DNA from: Candidatus Agathobaculum intestinipullorum | GTDB taxonomy: Bacteria > Bacillota > Clostridia > Oscillospirales > Butyricicoccaceae | NCBI GenBank assembly: GCA_019117485.1 | Contig: DWZQ01000020.1 | Span: 1-34,175 of the forward strand | Reading direction: 5' to 3' | Length of the DNA stretch: 34,175 nt | Shown: positions 17,851-25,588 of the stretch, piece after piece | How positions within the stretch are numbered: the stretch's first letter is position 1 | How the letters are laid out: each line of letters begins with the position of its first letter | Notes under the pieces: generated by a model | What the model saw: the letters and a program-made list of their open reading frames with translations, nothing else | The model's database searches: none | What the model was told of the DNA's origin: nothing | Position numbers and translations under genes: made by a program

Positions 17851-18952
17851 TGGCTTTCAACCTCACGGGCAATACCAGATAGGTATATTTATCGCCTTCG
17901 AGCGGTGTGATGACAATGGGGTTGAGTGCGCCTTTCAGGTGGACGAGCACCTTGTCGTCCCCGGCTGCGCGCAGCGCGTCGAGCAGATAACGGTTGTTAA
18001 AGCCGATTTCCAGCCCCTCAATGTTGCCGTCAAACGGACATTCGTCGTAGCTTTTGCCCACGGCGGTGATGCATGACATCTGCACATAATTGCCGTCAAA
18101 GTGCAGGCGAACCGGGTTTTTCAACTTTTCGGATACGATCAGTGACACGCGCTCGATGCAGGTGATCAGGTCGTGCCGGTCGGCGGTAACCACATGCTCA
18201 AACTCTGCGGGGATAGCCGCGCGGTAGTTCAAAAACTCGCCGTCGATCAGGCGGGTAATCAGCGTAGTGTTCCCCATGCGGAACAGAATGTTCTTTCGGT
18301 CGGGGAATATCTCAACCGTTTCGTCCTCATCGGCCAGAATACGTTCGATTTCGCGCAGCGACGGGCCGGGCACAACGAATTTCATCACCCCGGAAATACC
18401 GGTGACGGTTTCGCGGCGCACGGACAGGCGGTAACCGTCAACAGCGACAACGTTAAGCTGGTTATCTTCCAGTTCAAACAGGCAACCGGTGTGGATAGGT
18501 TTGCTTTCATTGTCCGAAACGGAAAAAATTGTCTGTGCGATCATACTTTTCAGCATGGATTGGGGCATGGTAAGGCCGGTTTCTGCCGACACCTCGGCAA
18601 GTGCCGGGTATTCGTCGGCTTCGGTGGCAATGAGGTTGAATACTGCGCGGCCGCATTTGATGGTGGTCAGCAGTTTGTCGTCGGTTTCTAAATAAACAAC
18701 GTCTTGTGGAAGCTTGCGGACAATGTCAAAAAATAGCTTGGCGTTGAGTACAATGCTGCCTGATTCTACCACATCGGCTTGACCGGTGGTGCGGATGCCC
18801 ATGGAAAGGTCGTAACCGGTGATGGTAAGGGAGTCAGTGCCGGTAGTAACGAGAAGACCTTCGAGCAGTGGCATAGCGCTTTTGCCGGTAACAGCGCGGG
18901 AGGCTGTGGAGATCAGGCTGAGCAGCGTTTCTTTTTCACAGGAGAATTTCAT
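17843..18952 (-). CDS. dnaN: DNA polymerase III beta sliding clamp
   Basis: The 369-residue protein starts [21 protein letters not shown] and shows the three-domain clamp pattern: [28 protein letters not shown] in domain [13 protein letters not shown] in domain II and [13 protein letters not shown] near the end. It closes with [18 protein letters not shown], where the usual MPMR terminus is LPVR. The ring tethers DNA polymerase to its template. A frame open 70 codons further upstream would run through the dnaA-dnaN spacer. The start at 18952 is the family start and has AGAGAGGAAC before it. Confidence 0.96.
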   Translation of the reverse strand: MKFSCEKETLLSLISTASRAVTGKSAMPLLEGLLVTTGTDSLTITGYDLSMGIRTTGQADVVESGSIVLNAKLFFDIVRKLPQDVVYLETDDKLLTTIKCGRAVFNLIATEADEYPALAEVSAETGLTMPQSMLKSMIAQTIFSVSDNESKPIHTGCLFELEDNQLNVVAVDGYRLSVRRETVTGISGVMKFVVPGPSLREIERILADEDETVEIFPDRKNILFRMGNTTLITRLIDGEFLNYRAAIPAEFEHVVTADRHDLITCIERVSLIVSEKLKNPVRLHFDGNYVQMSCITAVGKSYDECPFDGNIEGLEIGFNNRYLLDALRAAGDDKVLVHLKGALNPIVITPLEGDKYTYLVLPVRLKAND

Positions 18953-19180
18953 CGGTGGTTCCTCTCTCTTTGCAAATCTGAAGAAAAAACAGGATAGGTT
19001 TTTATCGTCGTAGTAGAGGCTGGGGAAATTGGGGATAAACGGGAAAAAGGCAGACGTGGTGCGGGAAATGTCGTACACAGCGGGATGTGGACGGCGGTTG
19101 ACGCTTCCACAGGGCTGGCAGGGTGGACAGGTTATCCACAGGCCTGTCCTTGTGCAATCCACAGTGTATTGTGGACAGGT
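18953..19180. other. dnaA-dnaN spacer with DnaA boxes (origin sub-region candidate)
   Basis: This 228-bp spacer holds one perfect DnaA box, TTATCCACA (19132-19140), inside a palindrome with GGACAGG/CCTGTCC arms. It also has a one-mismatch box on the minus strand (TTATCCCCA, 19038-19030). CAATCCACA (19155-19163) and a minus-strand CTGTCCACA (19178-19170) are two-mismatch candidates. Bacillus oriC is bipartite, with boxes on both sides of dnaA, so this could be the downstream half. There is no strongly AT-rich stretch here. Confidence 0.6.
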
Positions 19181-20461
19181 TTATTCCCCGCGGATGTTGT
19201 TGTGGAGCTTTTTTATGACGTCCTCGGTCTCCCGTGAACCGCGGCGCTCTTCCTCGATTTTGTTGCAGGCGTGCATAACCGTGGTGTGGTCGCGTTTGAA
19301 GATTTTGGCGATATCGGGGAAGGAGTATTCCAGCTCCTGTCGAATCATGTACATGGCCATTTGCCGCGGGTAGGCGACGTCCTTGGAGCGGTTTTGTGAG
19401 ATCATCTGCTCGATCGGGATGTAGAAATAGTTGGCGACCGCTTCCATGATGCGTTCGGGCGTCGGGTTCAGGCCGGGGTTTTCGGTGCGCAGCGCGTCGA
19501 TGGCTTCCTCAGCCAGCGAAACCGTGATGCGTTCGCCCATCAGTTCGTGCATGGCTTTGATTTTTTTCACCGCGCCTTCCAGCTGACGGATATTGGCCTG
19601 TATGTTTTCCGCGATGTAGGTAGATACGTCGTCCGGCAGGTTGACCTCCATCTTGGCGGCCTTGTCGCGCAGGATGGCGATGCGGGTTTCAAAATCGGGC
19701 GGCTGGATGTCGGCCAGCAGGCCCCATTCGAAACGGGTCTTCATGCGGTCTTCAAGGGTGTTGATCTCCTTGGGCGGCCGGTCGGAGGTGAGGACGATTT
19801 GCTTTTTTGCTTCATAAAGCGCGTTGAAGGTATGGAAAAATTCCTCCTGCGTGCGCTCTTTGCCGGCGATAAATTGCACGTCGTCCAGCAGAAGCAGGTC
19901 TACCATGCGGTATTTGTTGCGGAAAGCCTGTACATTGCCCTCCTGAATGGCGGTGATCAGCTCGTTTGTGAAATCCTCGCCCTTGACGTAGATGATGCGG
20001 TATTCCGGATGGGTGCGGCGCAGCACATTCGCGATGGCGTACATCAGGTGCGTTTTTCCAAGGCCGGAGTTGCCGTAGATGAAAAGCGGGTTATTTTCCG
20101 CTGCCGGGCGTTGCGAAACGGCAAGTGCCGCGGCATGCGCAAACTTGTTGCTCGATCCGACGATGAACCGTTCGAAGGTATAGTCGTCGTAAGGGGAGGA
20201 GCTGGTCTGCGGGGCGGTGTACTCGCCTGTCACCACCACGACCGTGATCGGGTCGCCCGTCAGCTCGGCCAGCGCGTTTTGCAGCGGGTCGACGAATTTT
20301 TTTTCGATAAATTCCTTTTTGAACTGCACCGGGGAGTGCAAAATCAAACGGTTGTCCGCAAATGAAACAACCGTTGCATCGTCGAACCACGCCGAAAGGC
20401 TGGACGGTGGGAAATCGCGTTCCAGGCGTTCGAGCGCCATTTCCAGTATGTTATTGGCCAT
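19181..20461 (-). CDS. dnaA: Chromosomal replication initiator DnaA
   Basis: This is a 426-residue initiator. Domain I spans about residues 1-82. The linker (domain II) is very short, about ten residues (APQTSSSPYD), which accounts for the small total size. The AAA+ domain has Walker A GNSGLGKTHL (130-139), Walker B LLLLDDVQF and the DNA-melting/arginine-finger region. Domain IV ends with the DnaA-box recognition signature FKRDHTTVMHACNKIEEE. It binds TTATNCACA boxes, forms the initiation filament and also acts as a transcription factor. It is first in the operon, with AGGAGGC ahead of the ATG. Confidence 0.98.
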   Translation of the reverse strand: MANNILEMALERLERDFPPSSLSAWFDDATVVSFADNRLILHSPVQFKKEFIEKKFVDPLQNALAELTGDPITVVVVTGEYTAPQTSSSPYDDYTFERFIVGSSNKFAHAAALAVSQRPAAENNPLFIYGNSGLGKTHLMYAIANVLRRTHPEYRIIYVKGEDFTNELITAIQEGNVQAFRNKYRMVDLLLLDDVQFIAGKERTQEEFFHTFNALYEAKKQIVLTSDRPPKEINTLEDRMKTRFEWGLLADIQPPDFETRIAILRDKAAKMEVNLPDDVSTYIAENIQANIRQLEGAVKKIKAMHELMGERITVSLAEEAIDALRTENPGLNPTPERIMEAVANYFYIPIEQMISQNRSKDVAYPRQMAMYMIRQELEYSFPDIAKIFKRDHTTVMHACNKIEEERRGSRETEDVIKKLHNNIRGE

Positions 20462-20499
20462 GGGGCGCCTCCTGTCGATAGAGATACATAGTTATTATC

Positions 20500-20528
20500 A
20501 TAATAGCACAAGTCGGCGTGTGTTTCAA
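20500..20528 (-). promoter_or_regulatory. Promoter of the dnaA operon
   Basis: On the minus strand TTGAAA (20528-20523), a 17-bp spacer and TATTAT (20505-20500) lie 38 bp upstream of the dnaA start codon. Confidence 0.82.
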
Positions 20529-20690
20529 CCGCGGCAGTTTTGCACAGATTGGGGAAAATTTGATGGGTTTACCCGCCCTAATCGCAAGACGTGGTATGAA
20601 AATTTGACTTATCCCCAAGATGTTGAAAATTCAAAAAATCCTTGACATTTTCCACTTTGTATAGGATAATAATTATTGTCTCATATTCTG
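20529..20690. other. Default oriC candidate between dnaA and rpmH
   Basis: Divergent transcription of dnaA and rpmH marks the strand switch. The spacer contains two one-mismatch DnaA boxes in the plus orientation, TTTTGCACA (20538-20546) and TTATCCCCA (20609-20617). An AT-rich run of roughly 25% GC follows (20621-20688) and overlaps the rpmH promoter. There is no perfect box. This is the usual place for a Firmicute origin, but the box content is modest compared with the mnmE-mnmG spacer. Confidence 0.6.
20642..20670 (+). promoter_or_regulatory. Promoter of rpmH
   Basis: TTGACA (20642-20647) and GATAAT (20665-20670) are separated by 17 bp. The start at about 20677 gives a leader of roughly 100 nt before rpmH. 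Confidence 0.82.
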
Positions 20691-20780
20691 CGGACAGGCA
20701 GCGGCATATGCCCGCGTCTCGCGCCGGACGTATGCCGGTGCCCATCCGTAAATCCATCAAACAGGGAGGTGCACGAGGAA

Positions 20781-20915
20781 ATGAAGAGAACGTATCAGCC
20801 CAAGAAGCGCCAGCGCTCCAAGGAGCATGGCTTCCGCAAGCGTATGCGCACGACGAACGGCCGCAAGGTACTGGCCCGTCGCCGCGCCAAGGGCCGCGCA
20901 CGCTTGACGCACTAA
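20781..20915 (+). CDS. rpmH: 50S ribosomal protein L34
   Basis: The 44-residue basic protein reads [20 protein letters not shown] and ends [10 protein letters not shown], the full L34 pattern. The next half includes [22 protein letters not shown] site lies upstream at 20764-20769. A frame open from 20676 is only the leader read through. rpmH normally abuts rnpA, but here 431 bp intervene, filled by hairpin array C, a terminator and a separate rnpA leader. Confidence 0.97.
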   Translation: MKRTYQPKKRQRSKEHGFRKRMRTTNGRKVLARRRAKGRARLTH

Positions 20916-20924
20916 AAAAGTGCT

Positions 20925-21116
20925 TCGATGAAAACCACGGTTTTCATCGAGAGGGGTTTTGCCGAGTAAAACCCGGACAAAACCCAAGAAGAAAAAAGTT
21001 CCGACACGCGAAACTTTTTTCTTCCCTTGTATCAAAAGACCGGGCAAAGCTCGGCCTTTTGATGAAAAGAAAAACAGGGCTTTTCTTTTCTGTTGAATAC
21101 GCGCCGGCGGCGCGAA
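20925..21116. repeat. Hairpin array C (after rpmH)
   Basis: Six modules follow one another. (1) A 26-nt hairpin, arms TCGATGAAAAC/GTTTTCATCGA with loop CACG (20925-20950). (2) GGGTTTTG/CAAAACCC around a CCGAG...CCCGG core (20954-20985). (3) A 13-bp stem GAAGAAAAAAGTT/AACTTTTTTCTTC (20988-21024). (4) A 33-nt hairpin with the core CCGGGCAAAGCTCG (21031-21063). (5) GAAAAGAAAA/TTTTCTTTTC (21064-21090). (6) ACGCGC(N4)GGCGCGAA (21099-21116). Modules 1, 4 and 6 match array B in order and length. Modules 2 and 3 resemble units of array A. Confidence 0.8.
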
Positions 21117-21126
21117 GGGGACTGCA

Positions 21127-21157
21127 ACGAGCCGCAGAGCATGCGGCTCGTTTTTTT
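21127..21157 (+). terminator. Intrinsic terminator after rpmH
   Basis: The 10-bp stem ACGAGCCGCA (21127-21136) / TGCGGCTCGT (21142-21151) is followed by a T-run to 21157. It separates rpmH from rnpA. Confidence 0.92.
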
Positions 21158-21346
21158 CTTTTGCCGCGCACGTCGGACTGGCTGCAAAAGCAGCCCCGGT
21201 GAATATCATTCGGGCCGTTACCCACCGGTATCAAGCGGTACGGCCAGCTTTGCAACCTACTTAGATGCAAAGAATGTCAGGACAACGCCCGGTCAGGGCG
21301 CTGCCTTCGGTTTTTCATGGGCATCGGAAAAAACGAGGGGACACAA
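21158..21346 (+). other. rnpA leader, structured, no clear promoter
   Basis: The 189-bp leader contains several possible stems: GGCTGC-AAAA-GCAGCC (about 21180-21195), CCGGTG/CACCGG and an alternative GGCCGT/ACGGCC in 21196-21265, then TTTGCA/TGCAAA around 21252-21274. No consensus promoter is evident even though a terminator lies upstream, and no known riboswitch or small-RNA motif was recognised. Confidence 0.35.
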
Positions 21347-21691
21347 ATGAAACACACCATATCCTTAAAGGAAAACCATGAGTTCCGGCGATTGTATCAC
21401 CGCGGGACTTCGTCGGCGGGGCGGCACCTTGTGCTGTACTGCCGGAAGAACCGGCTGGGTTATAACCGTCTGGGGCTGACGGTCAGCGCCAAGCTGGCCG
21501 GCGCGGTGCAAAGGAACCGCGTCAAACGCCTGTTCCGCGAAGCCTACCGTCTACACGAGGGGGAGTTTGCCACAGGTGTTGACCTTGTGCTCGTCGCGCG
21601 TGGCCGCGCGGTGGGCGCGACTTACTGGGAAATCGAAAAATCGCTGCTGCGTGCTTTGAAAGAAAACAAAATCGCGGCGGCGCAGCCATGA
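21347..21691 (+). CDS. rnpA: Ribonuclease P protein component
   Basis: The 114-residue basic protein starts [20 protein letters not shown]. The family signature [13 protein letters not shown] (about residues 54-66) follows a [13 protein letters not shown] strand, and the product ends in a helix with ALKENKI. It is the protein subunit that helps the RNA subunit cut tRNA 5' leaders. The start at 21347 matches the family. The frame opening at 21317 adds ten unsupported residues. GAGGGG precedes the ATG. It overlaps yidD by 4 bp. Confidence 0.96.
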   Translation: MKHTISLKENHEFRRLYHRGTSSAGRHLVLYCRKNRLGYNRLGLTVSAKLAGAVQRNRVKRLFREAYRLHEGEFATGVDLVLVARGRAVGATYWEIEKSLLRALKENKIAAAQP

Positions 21692-21900
21692 AGCGCGCGA
21701 TGCTGGCGGTGATCCGTTTTTACCGCCGTCATATTTCGCCGGCCAAACCACCCTGCTGCCGTTATATCCCTACCTGCTCGCAATACGCGATCGAGGCGAT
21801 TGAGAAATACGGTGCGCTCAAAGGGGGCTGGCTGGCGTTCAAACGCATCTGCCGCTGTCACCCGTTTTCCAAACGCGGGCCTTACGACCCCGTGCCGTAA
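21688..21900 (+). CDS. yidD: Membrane protein insertion efficiency factor YidD
   Basis: The 70-residue protein shows the complete family pattern [29 protein letters not shown] and [15 protein letters not shown]. It is a small membrane-associated helper encoded between rnpA and yidC that assists YidC/Sec-dependent insertion. Translation is coupled to rnpA through an ATGA overlap. The length is a little below the commonest 70-85, with a clean stop after YDPVP. Confidence 0.95.
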   Translation: MKRAMLAVIRFYRRHISPAKPPCCRYIPTCSQYAIEAIEKYGALKGGWLAFKRICRCHPFSKRGPYDPVP

Positions 21901-21957
21901 AAGGGGAGGCGGCCGGTTTTCCGGTCTGATTTGAAAAATAACCTTACGGAGGTTTAT

Positions 21958-22977
21958 ATGGGAGAAATTTTCGGAATTGTCATCGTCAGGCCGCTCGGCT
22001 TGCTGCTGCTCTGGATTTTTGAGCATGTCGGTTCGTACGGCCTTGCGGTCATCCTGTTTGCGCTTTTGGTCAAGCTGGTCTGTATCCCGCTGGCCATCAA
22101 GGGCAAAAAGAATATGCTCGCAATGAGCGCGCTCAACACCGAAATGCAGCAGTTGCAGAAAAAGTACGCGAATAACCGCGTCAAACTCAACGAGGAGATG
22201 CAGAAGCTGTATGAGCGCCACGGCGTCAACCCGATGTCGGGCTGCCTGCCGCAGTTCATCCCGCTGCCCGTGATGATGGGCCTGTACTATGCCGTACAGC
22301 AGCCGCTGAAATTTATGATGGGCTTTGGCGATCAGGTTATCAGCCAGCTGGCGCAGTTGGTAGGCGTCAATATGGAAACGGCAGGTTTTTACGGTCAGAT
22401 CACGGTTGCAGAAAAGCTGGGCGATCTGTTTATGCAGAACGGCGGCGTGTGGCCGGATTCGGTCACCGCGATCACCGATGGCGCAGGCCAGCTGCTCAAC
22501 ATTGATTTCAGCTTCCTTGGTTTGAACCTTGCGCAGACCCCGTCAATCACCGACCCGAGTATCATCTGGATTATCCCGATCCTGTCGGGCGCGACCGCGT
22601 TCCTGTCCAGCTATGTGATGCAGAAGATGCAGAACACGCAGAACAGCGCGGCGGCCGGCCAGATGCGCATGCTCAACATCATGATGCCGCTCATGTCGCT
22701 CTACTTTGGTTTTATCCTGCCCGGCGCGATCGGCATTTACTGGATTTTCAACAACGTGTTCACCTGCGTGCAGGAAATCGTACTGACGACCTACCTGCGC
22801 GGTAAGAAGGAAAAGAAGGATGCCGAGGAAAGCGCGCTTGCGGCTGAGGAAAAGGAAGCAAAGCGTGCCGCGCACAAGGCTGCCCAGATTGAGCAGGCGG
22901 AAAAAGCTCGTGCCGCTGTGGCAGCGTCCGAGGCAGGCAAGGAAAAGGCCGCCAAGAAAAAGAAGGGGGCAAAATAA
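21958..22977 (+). CDS. yidC: Membrane protein insertase YidC/Oxa1 (SpoIIIJ type)
   Basis: The 339-residue polytopic protein lacks the large periplasmic domain of Gram-negative YidC, as in Gram-positives. After the first hydrophobic segments comes a cytosolic helical hairpin (LNTEMQQLQKKYANNRVKLNEEMQKLYERHGVNP), then CLPQFIPLPVMMGLYYAV. Later spans include SIIWIIPILSGATAFLSSYVMQKMQ and the final membrane region around SLYFGFILPGAIGIYWIFNNV. The C-terminus is a long Lys/Glu/Ala-rich tail. No lipobox cysteine is present at the N-terminus, unlike Bacillus SpoIIIJ. The ATG at 21958 follows ACGGAGG; an earlier in-frame TTG is ignored. Confidence 0.95.
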   Translation: MGEIFGIVIVRPLGLLLLWIFEHVGSYGLAVILFALLVKLVCIPLAIKGKKNMLAMSALNTEMQQLQKKYANNRVKLNEEMQKLYERHGVNPMSGCLPQFIPLPVMMGLYYAVQQPLKFMMGFGDQVISQLAQLVGVNMETAGFYGQITVAEKLGDLFMQNGGVWPDSVTAITDGAGQLLNIDFSFLGLNLAQTPSITDPSIIWIIPILSGATAFLSSYVMQKMQNTQNSAAAGQMRMLNIMMPLMSLYFGFILPGAIGIYWIFNNVFTCVQEIVLTTYLRGKKEKKDAEESALAAEEKEAKRAAHKAAQIEQAEKARAAVAASEAGKEKAAKKKKGAK

Positions 22978-22980
22978 TCC

Positions 22981-23967
22981 ATGCAGAAGTTCATTGAAAC
23001 CACGGGCGAAAACCGCGATGCCGCGATTGCCGCGGCGCTGAAGCAGCTCGGTTTGGATCGCGACGACGTATCTGTCGAGGTGCTGGATAACGGTAAGAAG
23101 GGTTTTCTCGGTATTGGCGCTACGCCCGCGCGTGTGCGCGTGACGTACGAAGTGCCGGATGAGCCGGTCAAGGCGCCCGAACCCGTCCACACCCCTGTGG
23201 AAAAAGCGGAAAAGCCTGCAAAGCCGCGCCATGCGGATAAACCCGCCCCGGCGCCCAAGGCAGAAAAGCCGCAAAAGCTCTCCATCACCGATGAGGACGA
23301 TACCCCCCGTCTGGTCAAGGCTGCGCCTGCGGATTTTGTGCCGGAAAAGCTGGAGATCGAGCGCCCGCCCCGTCGGGAGCGTCCGCGCCGTGAGCGCGGC
23401 GGCCGCCGTGAGCGCCGCCCGCGCGAGGATCGGCCGATCACCCCGTCCGTACCCAAGGAACGCGAGCTGATTCCGGTGTCCGAGGAGTGCATGAAAAAGG
23501 CGGAAACCCTTGCAACCGACTTTATCACCGGTCTGCTGGAAAAGATGGGCGTGGAAGGACAGGTCAAGACGTTGCCGCAGGTCGAGTGCGACCAGCTGCG
23601 TCTGGAGATCTCCGGCCCGGATATGGGCCCGATCATTGGCCGCCGCGGCGATACGCTGGATGCAATCCAGTATCTTGGCTCGCTTGTGCTTAATAACGCA
23701 CTGGACGAGCATGTCCGCCTGTCGGTCAATACGGAGAATTATCGTGAAAAGCGCGCGGAGAGCTTGGAGCGCCTTGCCCGCAAGATGGCAATGAAGGTGG
23801 TCAAGTCCCACCGCTCGATGACGCTTGAGCCGATGAACCCCTATGAGCGCCGCATCATCCATGCCGCGTTGCAGGATTTCAACGGCGTGACGACCTATTC
23901 CACCGGCACCGAGCCGGGTCGCCGTGTGGTCATTGCACCGGATAACAGCTATCGTACCCGCTCCTGA
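22981..23967 (+). CDS. jag: RNA-binding protein Jag (SpoIIIJ-associated, KhpB)
   Basis: The 328-residue protein has a Jag-N domain at residues 1-58 (MQKFIETTGENRDAAIAAAL ... GKKGFLGIGATPARV). A long charged Pro/Lys/Arg/Glu linker (about 60-155) follows, then a KH domain with GPDMGPIIGRRGDTLDAIQYL (from about 211) and a C-terminal R3H domain (about 255-325) with NPYERRIIHAAL. Jag/KhpB binds many RNAs with KhpA and affects cell elongation in pneumococcus. It starts 3 bp after yidC, and the two are usually cotranscribed. The linker includes an arginine-rich patch (about 123-142) that may add nonspecific RNA affinity. Confidence 0.94.
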   Translation: MQKFIETTGENRDAAIAAALKQLGLDRDDVSVEVLDNGKKGFLGIGATPARVRVTYEVPDEPVKAPEPVHTPVEKAEKPAKPRHADKPAPAPKAEKPQKLSITDEDDTPRLVKAAPADFVPEKLEIERPPRRERPRRERGGRRERRPREDRPITPSVPKERELIPVSEECMKKAETLATDFITGLLEKMGVEGQVKTLPQVECDQLRLEISGPDMGPIIGRRGDTLDAIQYLGSLVLNNALDEHVRLSVNTENYREKRAESLERLARKMAMKVVKSHRSMTLEPMNPYERRIIHAALQDFNGVTTYSTGTEPGRRVVIAPDNSYRTRS

Positions 23968-23986
23968 TTACAAAGAGGAGAGACCT

Positions 23987-25348
23987 ATGAACGATACGAT
24001 TGCCGCCATCTCTTCCGCAGGCGGGCCGATCGGTTTGATCCGGGTGTCGGGCGAACGTGCGATTGAAGCAGTGGATGCGGTATTCCGCACCAAAAGCGGC
24101 ATTCGCATGGCCGATGCCCCCGCGCAAAAGCTGATGTTCGGCACTCTGCTGGGGGAGAACGGTAAAGTTGCCGACTGCTGTTATGCGGTCGCATTTCATG
24201 CGCCGCATACCTATACCGGCGAGCCGATGGCCGAATTGCAGTGCCACGGTTCAACGGCGGTTTTACAACAAGGTATGGATGCGCTTTTTGCACAGGGTGT
24301 GCGGCAGGCCGAGGCGGGCGAGTTTACCCGCCGGGCGTTCCTCAACGGTAAACTGGGGCTGTCCGAAGCGGAAGCGGTACACGATCTGATCACCGCCCGC
24401 ACAGCCGAAGCCGCGCAGAACGCGGCGGCGCAGGTGATGGGTGCGGTCGGCTCGCCGGTACACGACATGCGCGAGGAACTGATCGGTATGGTCGCCCACT
24501 TCCATGCGGTCGTCGATTTCCCGGATGAGGATATTGATCCGGTGTTGTTTGACGATGCAGCCGCACTGCTGCACCGCACGACCAGTCGTCTGTATTCGAT
24601 GGCGGAAAGCTATGAGCGTGGGCGCATCTTGCGTGAAGGCGTGCCGTGCGTCATCCTTGGGCGGCCAAATGCAGGTAAGAGTACGCTGCTCAATGCGCTG
24701 CTTGGCCGTGAGCGTGCCATCGTGACCGACATTCCGGGCACGACACGCGACCTGATTGAAGAAAACGTGAAGGTAGGGCAGCTTTTGCTGCGCGTGACCG
24801 ACACCGCCGGCCTGCGCGACACGACCGACCCGATCGAACAGGCGGGCATTGACCGTGCGCTTGCCGAAGCATCGGCCTCCGCGCTTATCCTCGCCGTATT
24901 CGACGGCGCGCAGCCGATCGGTGACGAGGACATGTTGGTGCTTGCCCGTGCGGCCGGACATCGCGCGATCGCCGTGATAAACAAGGTCGACCTGCCGCAG
25001 CAGTTGGATGAAAAGCTACTGAAAAAGCATTTCCTGCATATCGTCCCGCTGTCGGCTAAGACCGGGGAGGGCATGGACAAGCTGCTTTCGCTCATCCCGC
25101 GCACGGTGGGCTTGGGGGACGGTGCGTTCGACGGCGCGCTGATTACCAACGCCCGGCAGGCCGCTGCGCTTGCCCGCGCTGCTGAGCGGTGCGAGTCGGC
25201 GCTTTATGCCGCGCAGTCCGGCATGACGCCGGATGCGGTTGTTATGGATGCCGAGGGTGCGATCGCGGCGCTCGGCGAGATCACAGGCGAAACCGTGACC
25301 GAAGCGGTCGTCACCCGCATTTTCAGCGATTTTTGCGTCGGAAAATAA
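23987..25348 (+). CDS. mnmE: tRNA modification GTPase MnmE
   Basis: The 453-residue enzyme has a tetrahydrofolate-binding N-terminal domain (MNDTIAAISSAGGPIGLIRVSG), a helical domain and an inserted G domain. The latter reads GRPNAGKSTLLNAL (from about residue 224), DIPGTTRD, DTAGLRDT and NKVD. It ends with the functional FCVGK motif, whose cysteine is typical of the family. With MnmG it makes 5-carboxymethylaminomethyl groups at tRNA U34. The start at 23987 has AGAGGAG upstream; 21 extra codons upstream overlap jag and were dropped. A terminator follows. Confidence 0.97.
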   Translation: MNDTIAAISSAGGPIGLIRVSGERAIEAVDAVFRTKSGIRMADAPAQKLMFGTLLGENGKVADCCYAVAFHAPHTYTGEPMAELQCHGSTAVLQQGMDALFAQGVRQAEAGEFTRRAFLNGKLGLSEAEAVHDLITARTAEAAQNAAAQVMGAVGSPVHDMREELIGMVAHFHAVVDFPDEDIDPVLFDDAAALLHRTTSRLYSMAESYERGRILREGVPCVILGRPNAGKSTLLNALLGRERAIVTDIPGTTRDLIEENVKVGQLLLRVTDTAGLRDTTDPIEQAGIDRALAEASASALILAVFDGAQPIGDEDMLVLARAAGHRAIAVINKVDLPQQLDEKLLKKHFLHIVPLSAKTGEGMDKLLSLIPRTVGLGDGAFDGALITNARQAAALARAAERCESALYAAQSGMTPDAVVMDAEGAIAALGEITGETVTEAVVTRIFSDFCVGK

Positions 25349-25366
25349 AACCGACAGAACGACGCC

Positions 25367-25399
25367 AAAGGGCCGCTTGCCGCGCGCAGCGGCCCTTTT
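25367..25399 (+). terminator. Intrinsic terminator of mnmE
   Basis: AAAGGGCCGCT (25367-25377) pairs with AGCGGCCC and its TTTT extension (25388-25399), so the four T residues partly close the stem. Confidence 0.82.
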
Positions 25400-25404
25400 C
25401 TGTT

Positions 25405-25523
25405 GGATAAAATAGTATACTATCTGTAATATATTAATTTAGTATTTCGATATGGTAATCAACATTTTGCGCAAAAGCGCAAGTTATCCAAAGTTTACAC
25501 AGAGTTATCAACAGGTATGCACA
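25405..25523. other. AT-rich region plus four tandem DnaA-box-like sequences upstream of mnmG (possible origin)
   Basis: A 64-bp stretch (25405-25468) has 13 G/C, about 20%, in a GC-rich genome. It is followed by a palindrome TTGCGC-AAAA-GCGCAA (25467-25482). Four same-strand 9-mers then follow at 9-12 bp spacing. They are TTATCCAAA (25484-25492, one mismatch to TTATNCACA), GTTTACACA (25493-25501, two), TTATCAACA (25505-25513, one) and GTATGCACA (25515-25523, one). The unwinding-region-plus-box-cluster layout is what bacterial origins look like. In E. coli oriC lies beside mnmG (gidA). A DnaA-controlled mnmG promoter is the main alternative. Confidence 0.6.
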
Positions 25524-25588
25524 ATGGGACAGCTGTCAATCCCTTTGGGCAAAATACCGATGTGCAAATATCAAAAGGAGGGGACAGC

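Noticed and set aside
20676-20780. An N-terminally extended L34 from the frame open at 20676
   Set aside because: L34 starts MKRTYQP in all bacteria; the upstream part is the leader containing the ribosome-binding site.
22543-23862. A 439-codon minus-strand open frame
   Set aside because: It lies antisense to yidC and jag and reads as Arg/His/Leu-rich shadow sequence with no domain.
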